Shown: piece after piece, positions 35,824-47,689 of the stretch
How positions within the stretch are numbered: the first letter of the stretch is position 1
Layout of the letters: every line of letters begins with the position of its first letter
Assembly: GCF_041381155.1 (NCBI RefSeq)
Contig: NC_091146.1
Coordinates: forward strand, 35,529,328-35,593,327
Source: Argopecten irradians
Taxonomy: Eukaryota > Mollusca > Bivalvia > Pectinida > Pectinidae
Length of the DNA: 64,000 nucleotides
Reading direction: 5' to 3'
Program-made: the position numbers and the translations under genes
Notes under the pieces: model-generated
Database searches by the model: none
Seen by the model: only the letters and a program-made list of their open reading frames with translations
Told to the model about the DNA's origin: nothing

Positions 35824-38800
35824 GTATTGACTATTATCCAGAGCCTATTCTGTAATACGGGGGTTTCGAGCTCCCAAAACGACGTGGGTAAAGTACAATT
35901 CACCGTCAATTAGTCTATAGGTATTTAGCACGCTGGTACATGTAAGTCAAAGACCCACTATATATAGACTAATATATAGAGAAAGGTATGGAACTTCTCC
36001 GTGACGCAAAATTGGGTAATTTAGTTCAAATTGCTGGGAAAAAAAATATCCAGACCAGATATCTCAACAGTTTCAGTCTTCATTAAAAGTTAAGATGTTA
36101 AACTTCATGATGATAACAAGAAGTCATACTGAACTAGTCTACTTTTTTCACAAACAGCCTCGAAACTTGAGAAATTGACAGTGAATTTCCCTTAGTCAGA
36201 CACGACCGAGAACTTTTTTTGCAAAGGAAAATGTCTACACTGAAAACACGGCAGCCTACAATAACAGGCTTTGACATAAACAAACATCAGGTGAAAACAA
36301 ACGTATTTACTTGTTTGACGCTTCATTCAAATCCCCCTCTCATGATCCTTATGTCGTTTTTCAGCGCTATTAGTTATCCGTGTCAGCTTGACGGCCATTT
36401 TGCCACTTTCTTGAAAGTTATGTTCAGCCTATAATCTCATTGGCAGAGTTAAAACAAACCGGCCATGTGTCTGTTCCCATTTTCTTATAATTATTACAAA
36501 TACAATGTACGATATAATATTACTACTTTGATATACTGTATATCGTGCTTTAATTTTGTGGGTCAATATTTCGCGGTTTCCTATAGAGAGCAAATTCTTG
36601 CAGGTACAATTTCACGGTTCACTTACTCCTATAATTCATTAAAACTATTGTTCTCAGATGGAGGTTTGGTTTACAAATTCATAGTAATTGTTTGTACTTA
36701 TTTACAATGAAATACTGATTATTAAGCCAGTGTTTAGTGAAATTGAGAATATAGCAAAATAAACCATTCACAAAATTCATCTATCCCCAAAATTAATCTA
36801 TCCACGAAATTGAACTATACACAAAAGTAAGCTATTCATGAAATTAACCTGCTATGCAGTAATAGATGATGCTTTGTGTTTCAGAAAAAAGCTAAGAAGA
36901 TAGATGTAGTTAAAGCGATTATCTCCGAAGTACACAGGAAGGAAGGAGCCAGTGGATTTTATCGTGGCTACTTCATCTCCATGGCAGTATATGGCCTTGG
37001 TAGCGCCCTCTGGTGGCCTTTTCAGGAATTTTATAGTTGTAAGTTTTCAAGTGTAGATATAGTGATAATGTTGTTGGTTTTATTAGTTTAACGTCCTATG
37101 AATAGTTATTTAAAGACGTGCCAGGTTTGCTGGTGGAAGAAAGTCAGAATACTCGGAGAAAAATCACCAACAACTGCGCCATATTTGATTCAAACTCGAA
37201 ACCCAGAGGTGTAGGGCTTGTGGTAATTAATATGTTGAGACATTTTAACCACTCGACCACCGCACCATCCCTTAGTGATAAGAATAGTGTTTAAGTGTAA
37301 ATAACAATAATCATAGTAGTGCATATAAATAATTTCTAGACTGTGATAAATAGAACCTTACACTTGTGACTATATGATGTAAAATTTATAGAATTTCTCA
37401 AACAAGGTCAATAATTTCATATGTCACAAGGCTTTAGGCAAGTTGCATATATCAAATAATTTCACAAGTTAATAAATTTCATATTACATAGACATAAGTG
37501 TAAGACTTATATTGATCAAATAACTTTTATCAATGAAACTATAAGCAAAAATTTTAATTCTATCTTTAGAAAACAGAAGAATTCGGCTGATATGGAATGT
37601 AATATTTCCTTCAACCGACACAATCATTTGACATCATTTATTTTATTTTAAATGACGCCATATATAGATATCTGTGATGTCATAAAAATGTTTTGATGTT
37701 TCTCATAACTTTATATCTATCATAACAGATTTGGTTGTTCCGACCTTTCTCAAAGGCTTAGTTCTAATATTATAACAGATTTGGTTGTTCCGACCTTTCT
37801 CAAAGGCTTAATTCTATTATAACAGATTTGGTTGTTCCGACCTTTCTCATAGGCTTAATTCTATTATAACAGATTTGGTTGTTCCGACCTTTCTCATAGG
37901 CTTAATTCTATTCAATATAACAGATTTGGTTGTTCAGACCTTTCTCATAGGCTTAATTCTATTATAACAGATTTGGTTGTCCCGGTCTTTCCCCAATGGG
38001 TTCCCAGAATCCTGTTGGATGGAGTATCCGCATTCCTGTCCGGTTTGACTACTGTTACGATAACCAACTCGATGGAACTGGTCCGTGTCCGAATGCAGGT
38101 AAGTAGTTAAGGCCAAGTATACTACTGGATTCTGCAGACTTCATCGATCCCTATACATATATTAACTGAAACTGGATACAACATGTCACATATGCTTCCA
38201 GTGTCTTATTTTAGGTTATTTTATGTTAAAGATGCTCCAACATCGTCATTTAAAAAGTAGTTACCGGTAGTGTATATATATGTCCAATGAACACAAAATA
38301 TGATATTAAATAAATTATTTTGCTTTTGGTGCATGCTCAATCATTACTTTATTCCATATAGGACATAGTAACAAGGAATTTTTCAAGACACAATTAATTA
38401 TTTTTAATATTTTTTAATTTTATCCGGAAGTAAAATTAGAAGCTCAAACTTTTCAATGGTGGTAATGATGTCAAGTAAGTTACTTTTGTGACTGAAGACA
38501 AATACTTATTTGTCTGCTCCTGTTTTTGATGGAGAAAAAAATACTACTTGTCGGAGATGTAGCATCTTTAAGGTCACTGCTTAGCTAACTTAGCTAAGTT
38601 GATAAAAAGTGTGTACACATCAGGCATAACCTTAGGTATTACTGTTGACTCCTAGATTGTTGTGTTGCTTGCACATTTTCACAATTGTCATTTTTTTGTC
38701 CGTGTAAACTAATTAGATAATGAAACCACCTCCATGCCTTTACCTATTTTAAACTGTGTAAACTGACTGTGTTTTGTAGGTAGGTCGTACAGGGTTTAAA

Positions 38801-38968
38801 GAGACGGTGCGAAGGGCGTGGAGAGATGAACGACTAGGTATCTTCACTAAAGGTCTAACAGCGCGTATGATACATGTGGCACCCTTCAGCTTCCTCATCA
38901 TGACCTCCTACTCCACCATCAAACATCTTAGTCTTAAGGAGGACCACAAGGAAAATGTCAACTGGTGA
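35290..38968 (+). CDS. SLC25A44: SLC25A44-like mitochondrial carrier, four coding exons
   Basis: Member of the mitochondrial carrier family in the inner membrane. Mammalian SLC25A44 imports branched-chain amino acids into mitochondria (established knowledge); the same substrate here is inference. Exons are 35290 to about 35823, 36885-37038, 37971-38098 and 38780-38968, giving about 334 residues against 314 in human. The three carrier repeats are visible. Repeat 1 has PLTLVRTRLQVQRGK (Thr in place of the usual acidic residue, as in human), repeat 2 has VPIDIVSQHMM and repeat 3 has TNSMELVRVRMQ, where Ser replaces the signature Pro. The C-terminal motif is GLTARMIHVAPFSFLIMTSY. The gene is divergent from ACO1. 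A repeat array made of its exon 3 acceptor lies in intron 2. Confidence 0.93.
36080..36860. other. SLC25A44 intron 1, no recognised feature
   Basis: AT-rich intron sequence. Small open frames here show no family resemblance. Degenerate GCGGTTTC/ACAAAATT motifs suggest an old MITE, but no ends can be defined. Confidence 0.4.
36885..37038 (+). CDS. SLC25A44: SLC25A44 coding exon 2
   Basis: Encodes KKAKKIDVVKAIISEVHRKE then GASGFYRGYFISMAVYGLGS and WWPFQEFYS. GFYRGY and WWPF are strongly conserved in SLC25A44. Acceptor GTTTCAG, donor GTAAGT. Confidence 0.93.
37073..37272 (-). mobile_element. tRNA-derived SINE in SLC25A44 intron 2
   Basis: Minus-strand copy: head GGTGGTCGAGTGGTTAAAAT, core with TTTCTCCGAGTATTCTGAC, tail complement of GTTTAACGTCCTATGAATAG. 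It begins just 34 bp after the exon 2 donor. Confidence 0.7.
37725..37970 (+). repeat. 47-bp minisatellite made from the SLC25A44 exon 3 acceptor
   Basis: Five copies of a 47-bp unit precede the true exon. Each has TATAACAGATTTGGTTGTTC (acceptor plus exon start), then CGACCTTTCTCATAGGCTTA as linker. The true copy at 37963-37990 differs by reading GTCCCGGTCTTTCC. Confidence 0.93.
37971..38098 (+). CDS. SLC25A44: SLC25A44 coding exon 3
   Basis: Encodes LVVPVFPQWVPRILLDGVSA then FLSGLTTVTITNSMELVRVR and MQ. This is the start of carrier repeat 3. Acceptor TATAACAG, donor CAG/GTAAGT. Its acceptor and first 20 or so bases have been copied upstream five times. Confidence 0.93.
38226..38572. mobile_element. 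MITE with TTAAAGATGCTCC ends, second copy
   Basis: Diverged relative of 17922-18288: shares GTAAAATTAGAAGCTCAAAC and TTTTCAATG and the terminal TTAAAGATGCTCC / complement of AGCATCTTTAA. It lies in SLC25A44 intron 3. Confidence 0.8.
38780..38968 (+). CDS. SLC25A44: SLC25A44 coding exon 4 (C-terminus)
   Basis: Encodes VGRTGFKETVRRAWRDERLG then IFTKGLTARMIHVAPFSFLI and ends KENVNW with TGA at 38966-38968. The Trp at the extreme C-terminus also ends the human protein. Acceptor TTTTGTAG. Confidence 0.95.
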   Translation, partial: VGRTGFKETVRRAWRDERLGIFTKGLTARMIHVAPFSFLIMTSYSTIKHLSLKEDHKENVNW

Positions 38969-39149
38969 TCACGGATTTAAATAGGGGCTTTATTTTTAGA
39001 ATTTCTGTTTTTGAAAAAATGTTTTTGAAAAAATGTGGTAATCTCCTCCAACATCAATGACACCACTGACACTTTTACTCCCCAGGGTCATTATGTATTA
39101 CAAACACATGATTTTATCTCCTGTAGCACTGATGTCACTTATTAAATAG

Positions 39150-39735
39150 TTACCTCCCCTGATATCAACATTGTAGTAATAACCTCCCCTGATCCAGATA
39201 TCAACATTGTGGTAATTACCTCCCCTGATTCAGATATCAACATTGTAGTTATTACCTCCCCTTGATTCAGATATCAACATTGTAGAAATTACCTCCCCTG
39301 ATTCAGATATCGACATTGTAGAAATTACCTCCCCTGGTTCAGATATCAACATTGTACTAATTACCTCCCCTGATCCAGATATCAACATTGTAGTAATTAC
39401 CTCCCCTGATTCAGATATCAACATTGTAGTAATTACCTCCCCTGATTCAGATATCAACATTGTACTAATTACCTCCCCTGATCCAGATATCAACATTGTA
39501 GTAATTACCTCCCCTGATTTAGATATCAACATTGTAGTAATTACCTCCCCTGATCCAGATATCAACATTGTAGTAATTACCTCCCCTGATCCAGATATCA
39601 ACATTGTAGTAATTACCTCCCCTGATCCAGATATCAACATTGTAGTAATTACCTCCCCTGATCCAGATATCAACATTGTAGTAATTACCTCCCCTGATTC
39701 AGATATCATTATTGTAGTAATTACCTCCCCTCATT
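39150..39735. repeat. 36-bp minisatellite in the SLC25A44 3' region
   Basis: About 16 copies of a 36-bp unit containing ATTACCTCCCCTGATCCAGA and TATCAACATTGTAGTA. It starts about 180 bp after the stop codon, so it probably lies in the 3' untranslated region. The 159-codon open frame on the minus strand is a by-product of a unit length divisible by three. Confidence 0.92.
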
Positions 39736-40457
39736 CCATGGACACCAATGAAGAAATTATCACTCTGACCATGGTTAACTTCTCTTCCCTGGCCCCTATA
39801 TCTCCTCTGGCCCCGAAGTAAAGTAGTTATCTCCTCTGGTTCCAATATTATCTAAGCTCCCCTTGTCTGGATGTTACCTGTGAAGTAGTTACCACCACTT
39901 TCCCCTATGTTACCTGTGAAGTAGTTATCTCCCTTGGTTACAATGTTACCTATGATGAGTTAATTCCCCTTGTCCTGATGTTACCTGTGAAATTGAAATC
40001 TCCCTTGGTTCCAATGTAACCTGAAGAGTTATCTCCCCTTGTCCAGATATTACCTTTTACATACTGACATTTTATAATTTTTCTTTCAAATTTATCTAAA
40101 AAAAAGATTTTGTTTTTCAGAATTGATAATGACACCATGCACTGAATGAGTCTATGTTATTTATAATAAAAATAATCCTGCACATGATAATTAGACAATG
40201 CTTTCATGCTGTTTTATATAAAATTCTGTGCAAAATTGAGGCACCGGAAATATGTCTTAGGTTGAATGTTGTTGTTGTATATGAAACATTTATATAAGTG
40301 TGAAAGACAATGTGAATGTGATAATATATTTTATACAGATATGGAAAAATGCACAAGTGTCACCAGTTATTTAAAATAAATAACTTTTGAAGAAAAAAAT
40401 GAAAGAAAGTAAGAGAGAGAGTTTAAAGATGGAGATAAATCATTGAATTATTTTGAA

Positions 40458-40463
40458 AATAAA
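40458..40463 (+). terminator. Candidate poly(A) signal of SLC25A44
   Basis: AATAAA followed within 10-40 bases by a GT/T-rich stretch (GGTGTC, TTGTGTTGTATT). This would make a 3' untranslated region of about 1.5 kb. Other AATAAA-like sites exist near 40374. Confidence 0.4.
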
Positions 40464-40569
40464 CTCAGGTGTCTTTCCAGAATTGTGTTGTATTATTTTG
40501 CTCATGTATTTTATAGTGAGTAAAAAGTAGATATAAATGTAATGAACCTATTCCATATAATTTGTGAGC

Positions 40570-40780
40570 CAGACTTTTGAGTGTATCTTTAAGTTGAACA
40601 GAGTTAACTGCCCTTGATTGCAGTTATTTGTAAGTTAAATAAAGTTAACTGCCCTTGGTTGCAGTTATTTGTAAGTTAAATAAAGTTATCTGCCCTTAGT
40701 TGCAGTTATTTTTAAGTTATATATAATTATCTGCCTTTGGTTGCAGTTGGTTTTGTTAAACAGAGTTATCTCCCTTGGTG
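40570..40780. repeat. 47-bp degenerate tandem repeat
   Basis: Four to five copies containing GTTAACTGCCCTTGGTTGC and AGTTATTTGTAAGTTAAATA. Downstream of SLC25A44. Confidence 0.75.
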
Positions 40781-40786
40781 CCAGAT

Positions 40787-41205
40787 ATACTGTAAACAAA
40801 CATAAGTTCACATGTACTTTTGGGAATTTCACAATCTGAAGTAATTTCAGGAATGTTTATCTGCGCCGATTCATATAAACATAATTTAGAGATTTCCAAT
40901 TCAATATGTAATAACATCAAAAAGTTACTGTAAATCAACTCATTTTAGTGGGTACTTATTTTCACTTGTTTTTTTTAAAGGATGTTTTCACAAAGATATA
41001 ATTTCATAATCTGGAATTCTACCTTACCTTACTTAAACAGTTTCATAGCAATTTAGTTTCGCTATTTCTTATCGCTCGCATTATCTGCCAAATTTAATCA
41101 TGTGAAAAAAGTAGGTTTAAAGTATGTGAAAGTTAATCTTGGCAAACTTGAAATAGATATTGCAAAATTTAGAATCCACAGAAACAAGCCTCATTTACAG
41201 TACAT
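40787..41205. repeat. Old MITE fragments with ACTGTAAAYC ends
   Basis: ACTGTAAACAAACATAAGTTC at 40790, ACTGTAAATCAACTCATTTT at 40926, and complement ends near 41200 (CATTTACAGTA). Related to the 5293-6080 element. Confidence 0.45.
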
Positions 41206-41689
41206 TGTAATGTGATTACACGTCACCTTCTCAGATTTTTCTTCTTTACTATTCATGTCCAAAATTTCTTCACCAATAGACTCTTAAGGGTAAATTTTAC
41301 TCTTAAATCTAGCTCATGCACATATTTCTGATTTTTGTATTCTGTTTGTGAAAAAGATTGTTCTAATCATTAGTAATGCTAGAAAATATTCAAGATATTG
41401 TTTAATTATATTGATTTTTTAGTTTATTATCTTGTCTTAATAAATTATTTATATACAAGAATATACCCGTCTTTTTTTTCTTTTTGTATGATAAGATGGC
41501 CAAGTGTTGAACAGTTAGCTACTGTCCCAATATCAATCCCCTGAGCCTATTGGTTATTGAGAAGAATGTGTTTGAATGAAAAGCTTATGAACGGGGCAAG
41601 CAGGTAGACGAAGCGAGTGTACAGTGACTATAGGTTTAAATATCAAAGAAACACAATTTAACAAAGCATGACAATTTATTGACTCCTGC

Positions 41690-41790
41690 CCTATCCGGGC
41701 CTCGAACTCACGATCTGCGGCACCCAATCGCCTAGCCGAACATATATGGGCCTTCTACCACTGCGCCACACGCGTTCTCACTCTCACAGC
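41690..41790 (-). mobile_element. tRNA-derived SINE head at the edge of the 41-bp array
   Basis: Minus strand: GTGTGGCGCAGTGGTAGAAG, then GGTGCCGCAGATCGTGAGTT and CGAGGCCCGGATAGG. It has A-box and B-box in tRNA spacing with a long insert. The first array unit follows directly after GCCACACGCG. Confidence 0.6.
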
Positions 41791-44700
41791 CAATAATTTA
41801 TACGTTAGGAGAAGGTTCTCACTCTCATGGCCAATCCTTTATACGTTAGGAGAAGGTTCTCACTCTCATGGCCAATACTTTATACGTTAGGAAAAGGTTC
41901 TCGTTCTCACGGCCAATAATTTATACATTAGGAGAAGGTTCTCACTCTCACGGCCAATGCTTTATAAGTTAGGAGAAGGTTCTCGTTCTCACGGCCAATG
42001 ATTTATACGTTAGGAGAAGGTTCTCACTCTCACCGCCAATAGAAGGTTCTCACTCTCACCGCCAATACTTTATACGTTAGGAGAAGGTTCTCGTTCTCAC
42101 GGCCAATGCTTTATACGTTAGGAGAAGGTTCTCACTCTCATGGCCAATACTTTATACATTAGGAGAAGGTTCTCACTCTCATGGCCAATACTTTATACGT
42201 TAGGAGAAGGTTCTCACTCTCACGGCCAATACTTTATACGTTAGGAGAAGGTTCTCACTCTCACGGCCAATACTTTATACGTTAGGAGAAGGTTCTCACT
42301 CTCACGGCCAATCCTTTATACATTAGGAGAAGGTTCTCACTCTCACGGCCAATCCTTTATACATTAGGAGAAGGTTCTCACTCTCACGGCCAATACTTTA
42401 TACATTAGGAGAAGGTTCTCACTCTCACGGCCAATACTTTATACGTTAGGAGAAGGTTCTCACTCTCACGGCCAATACTTTATACGTTAGGAGAAGGTTC
42501 TCACTCTCACGGCCAATACTTTATACGTTAGGAGAAGGTTCTCACTCTCACGGCCAATACTTTATACATTAGGAGAAGGTTCTCACTCTCTCACTGAGGC
42601 CAATACTCTTTATACGTTAGGAGAAGGTTCTCACTCTCAGGCCAATACTTTATACGTTAGGAGAAGGTTTCTCACTCTCACGGCCAATACTTTATACGTT
42701 AGGAGAAGGTTCTCACTCTCATGGCCAATACTTTATACATTAGGAGAAGGTTCTCACTCTCACGGCCAATACTTTATACGTTAGGAGAAGGTTCTCACTC
42801 TCATGGCCAATACTTTATACGTTAGGAGAAGGTTCTCACTCTCACGGCCAATACTTTATACGTTAGGAGAAGGTTCTCACTCTCACGGCCAATACTTTAT
42901 ACGTTAGGAGAAGGTTCTCACTCTCACGGCCAATCGTTTATACGTTAGGAGAAGGTTCTCACTCTCACGGCCAATACTTTATACGTTAGGAGAAGGTTCT
43001 CCTCTCTATGGCCAATCTTTATACGTTAGGAGAAGGTTCTCACTCTCACGGCCAATACTTTATACGTTAGGAGAAGGTTCTCACTCTCACGGCCAATCTT
43101 TTATACGTTAGGAGAAGGTTCTCACTCTCACGGCCAATCCTTTATACGTTAGGAGAAGGTTCTCACTCTCACGGCCAATACTTTATACGTTAGGAGAAGG
43201 TTCTCACACTCTCACGGCCAATACTTTATACGTTAGGAGAAGGTTCTCACTCTCACGGCCAATACTTTATACGTTAGGAGAAGGTTCTCACTCTCATGGC
43301 CAATACTTTATACGTTAGGAGAAGGTTCTCACTCTCACGGCCAATACTTTATACGTTAGGAGAAGGTTCTCACTCTCACGGCCAATACTTTATACGTTAG
43401 GAGAAGGTTCTCACTCTCATGGCCAATACTTTATACGTTAGGAGAAGGTTCTCACTCTCACGGTCTCATCAGCCAATCTTTATACGTTAGGAGAAGGTTC
43501 TCACTCTCACGGCCAATACTTTATACGTTAGGAGAAGGTTCTCACTCTCATGGCCAATAATTTATACGTTAGGAGAAGGTTCTCACTCTCATGGCCAATA
43601 CTTTATACGTTAGGAGAAGGTTCTCACTCTCACGGCCAATACTTTATACGTTAGGAGAAGGTTCTCACTCTCATGGCCAATACTTTATACGTTAGGAGAA
43701 GGTTCTCACTCTCATGGCCAATACTTTATACGTTAGGAGAAGGTTCTCGTCTCTCACGGCCAATACTTTTATACGTTAGGAGAAGGTTCTCACTCTCACG
43801 GCCAATCTTTATACGTTAGGAGAAGGTTCTCACTCTCACGGCCAATACTTTATACGTTAGGAGAAGGTTCTCACTCTCACGGCCAATACTTTATACGTTA
43901 GGAGAAGGTTCTCACTCTCATGGCCAATACTTTATACGTTAGGAGAAGGTTCTCACTCTCACGGCCAATACTTTATACGTTAGGAGAAGGTTCTCACTCT
44001 CATGGCCAATACTTTATACGTTAGGAGAAGGTTCTCACTCTCACGGCCAATACTTTATACGTTAGGAGAAGGTTCTCACTCTCATGGCCAATACTTTATA
44101 CGTTAGGAGAAGGTTCTCACTCTCATGGCCAATACTTTATACGTTAGGAGAAGGTTCTCACTCTCACGGCCAATACTTTATACGTTAGGAGAAGGTTCTA
44201 GTTCTCACGGCCAATACTTTATACGTTAGGAGAAGGTTCTCACTCTCACGGCCAATCCTTTATACGTTAGGAGAAGGTTCTCACTCTCACGGCCAATACT
44301 TTATACGTTAGGAGAAGGTTCTCACTCTCACGGCCAATCCTTTATACGTTAGGAGAAGGTTCTCACTCTCACGGCCAATACTTTATACGTTAGGAGAAGG
44401 TTCTCACTCTCAGGAGAAGGTTCTCGCTCTCATGGCCAATACTTTATACGTTAGGAGAAGGTTCTCACTCTCATGGCCAATACTTTATACGTTAGGAGAA
44501 GGTTCTCACTCTCACGGCCAATACTTTATACGTTAGGAGAAGGTTCTCACTCTCACGGCCAATAATTTATACGTTAGGAGAAGGTTCTCACTCTCATGGC
44601 CAATACTTTATACGTTAGGAGAAGGTTCTCACTCTCACGGCCAATACTTTATACGTTAGGAGAAGGTTCTCACTCTCACGGCCAATACTTTATACGTTAG

Positions 44701-47440
44701 GAGAAGGTTCTCACTCTCATGGCCAATACTTTATACGTTAGGAGAAGGTTCTCACTCTCATGGCCAATCCTTTATACGTTAGGAGAAGGTTCTCGCTCTC
44801 ACGGCCAATACTTTATACGTTAGGAGAAGGTTCTCGCTCTCACGGCCAATAATTTATACGTTAGGAGAAGGTTCTCGCTCTCACGGCCAATAATTTATAC
44901 GTTAGGAGAAGGTTCTCACTCTCACGGCCAATACTTTATACGTTAGGAGAAGGTTCTCACTCTCACGGCCAATCCTTTATACGTTAGGAGAAGGTTCTCA
45001 CTCTCACGGCCAATCCTTTATACGTTAGGAGAAGGTTTCCTCTCATGGCCAATACTTTATACGTTAGGAGAAGGTTCTCGCTCTCATGGCCAAATAATTT
45101 ATACGTTAGGAGAAGGTTCTCGCTCTCACGGCCAATGCTTTATACGTTAGGAGAAGGTTCTCACTCTCACGGCCAATCCTTTATACGTTAGGAGAAGGTT
45201 CTCACTCTCACGGCCAATCCTTTATACGTTAGGAGAAGGTTCTCCTCTCATGGCCAATCTTTATACGTTAGGAGAAGGTTCTCCTCGGCCAATACTTTAT
45301 ACGTTAGGAGAAGGTTCTCACTCTCACGGCCAATACTTTATACGTTAGGAGAAGGTTCTCCTCTCAGGCCAATCTTTATACGTTAGGAGAAGGTTCTCAC
45401 TCTCATGGCCAATCTTTATACGTTAGGAGAAGGTTCTCACTCTCATGGCCAATCCTTTATACGTTAGGAGAAGGTTCTCGCTCTCATGGCCAATACTTTA
45501 TACGTTAGGAGAAGGTTCTCACTCTCATGGCCAATCCTTTATACGTTAGGAGAAGGTTCTCGCTCTCATGGCCAATACTTTATACGTTAGGAGAAGGTTC
45601 TCGCTCTCACGGCCAATACTTTATACGTTAGGAGAAGGTTCTCACTCTCACGGCCAATACTTTATACGTTAGGAGAAGGTTCTCACTCTCATGGCCAATC
45701 CTTTATACGTTAGGAGAAGGTTCTCACTCTCATGGCCAATACTTTATACGTTAGGAGAAGGTTCTCGCTCTCATGGCCAATACTTTATACGTTAGGAGAA
45801 GGTTCTCACTCTCACGGCCAATACTTTATACGTTAGGAGAAGGTTCTCCTCTCACGGCCAATACTTTATACGTTAGGAGAAGGTTCTCACTCTCATGGCC
45901 AATCTTTATACGTTAGGAGAAGGTTCTCCTCTCACGGCCAATACTTTATACGTTAGGAGAAGGTTCTCACTCTCACGGCCAATACTTTATACGTTAGGAG
46001 AAGGTTCTCACTCTCATGGCCAATACTTTATACGTTAGGAGAAGGTTCTCGCTCTCATGGCCAATACTTTATACGTTAGGAGAAGGTTCTCACTCTCACG
46101 GCCAATACTTTATACGTTAGGAGAAGGTTCTCACTCTCATGGCCAATACTTTATACGTTAGGAGAAGGTTCTCACTCTCACGGCCAATACTTTATACGTT
46201 AGGAGAAGGTTCTCGCTCTCACGGCCAATACTTTATACGTTAGGAGAAGGTTCTCACTCTCATGGCCAATCCTTTATACGTTAGGAGAAGGTTCTCACTC
46301 TCATGGCCAATACTTTATACGTTAGGAGAAGGTTCTCGCTCTCATGGCCAATACTTTATACGTTAGGAGAAGGTTCTCACTCTCATGGCCAATCCTTTAT
46401 ACGTTAGGAGAAGGTTCTCGCTCTCACGGCCAATGCTTTATACGTTAGGAGAAGGTTCTCACTCTCACGGCCAATCCTTTATACGTTAGGAGAAGGTTCT
46501 CACTCTCACGGCCAATCCTTTATACGTTAGGAGAAGGTTCTCACTCTCACGGCCAATACTTTATACGTTAGGAGAAGGTTCTCACTCTCACGGCCAATCC
46601 TTTATACGTTAGGAGAAGGTTCTCACTCTCATGGCCAATCCTTTATACGTTAGGAGAAGGTTCTCGCTCTCACGGCCAATACTTTATACGTTAGGAGAAG
46701 GTTCTCACTCTCATGGCCAATCCTTTATACGTTAGGAGAAGGTTCTCACTCTCATGGCCAATACTTTATACGTTAGGAGAAGGTTTTTCTCACTCTCACG
46801 GCCAATCCTTTATACGTTAGGAGAAGGTTCTCACTCTCATGGCCAATCCTTTATACGTTAGGAGAAGGTTCTCACTCTCACGGCCAATACTTTATACGTT
46901 AGGAGAAGGTTCTCACTCTCATGGCCAATCTTTATACGTTAGGAGAAGGTTTCTCACTCTCACGGCCAATGCTTTATACGTTAGGAGAAGGTTCTCGTTC
47001 TCACGGCCAATGCTTTATACGTTAGGAGAAGGTTCTCACTCTCACGGCCAATGCTTTATACGTTAGGAGAAGGTTCTCGTTCTCACGGCCAATAATTTAT
47101 ACGTTAGGAGAAGGTTCTCACTCTCATGGCCAATCCTTTATACGTTAGGAGAAGGTTCTCGTTCTCACGGCCAATGCTCTCACGGCCAATAATTTATACG
47201 TTAGGAGAAGGTTCTCGTTCTCACGGCCAATACTTTATACGTTAGAAGGTTCTCGTTCTCACGGCCAATAATTTATACGTTAGGAGAAGGTTCTCACTCT
47301 CATGGCCAATCCTTTATACGTTAGGAGAAGGTTCTCACTCTCATGGCCAATCCTTTATACGTTAGGAGAAGGTTCTCTTTCTCACGGCCAATGCTTTATA
47401 CGTTAGGAGAAGGTTCTCGCTCTCACGGCCAATGCTTAAG
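41776..47440. repeat. 5.7-kb satellite-like array of a 41-bp unit
   Basis: About 138 copies of a 41-bp unit with GTTCTCACTCTCACGGCCAA and TACTTTATACGTTAGGAGAA. The commonest variants are CACGG/CATGG and ACGTT/ACATT (both CpG to TpG or CpA), CTCACT/CTCGCT/CTCGTT, and TACTTT/TCCTTT/TAATTT/TGCTTT. Short deletions occur. No long open frame, no spacer sequences, no higher-order period obvious by eye. Confidence 0.97.
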
Positions 47441-47630
47441 CCTTTATACATTAAGTGAAGGCTTTCACTTCAATGGCTAAACGTCAAGGAAATAATAGGA
47501 CCGACCTACGGTTACCATACGCAATTGTTGAACACTACAAATTAGGGATTCTGAAAAATGCGTAATAAGTAGACAAACTTGTAATACATAATAAATAAGG
47601 ATGTTATAAAACATTGATGTCTCTCACTTG

Positions 47631-47656
47631 TTGAATTATTGAGCTCAATAATTCAA
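47631..47656. repeat. Perfect 26-bp palindrome
   Basis: TTGAATTATTGAG followed by its exact complement CTCAATAATTCAA, in the 250-bp gap between the two large arrays. Confidence 0.8.
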
Positions 47657-47689
47657 AATCTCTAGATATAGATGCATGTAACTTCACTA

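Noticed and set aside
39230-39709. 159-codon frame of SGSGEVITTMLI repeats
   Set aside because: By-product of a 36-bp repeat in the 3' region of SLC25A44, on the opposite strand.
41776-47440. CRISPR-like array
   Set aside because: Units are contiguous with no unique spacers, and the genome is clearly animal.
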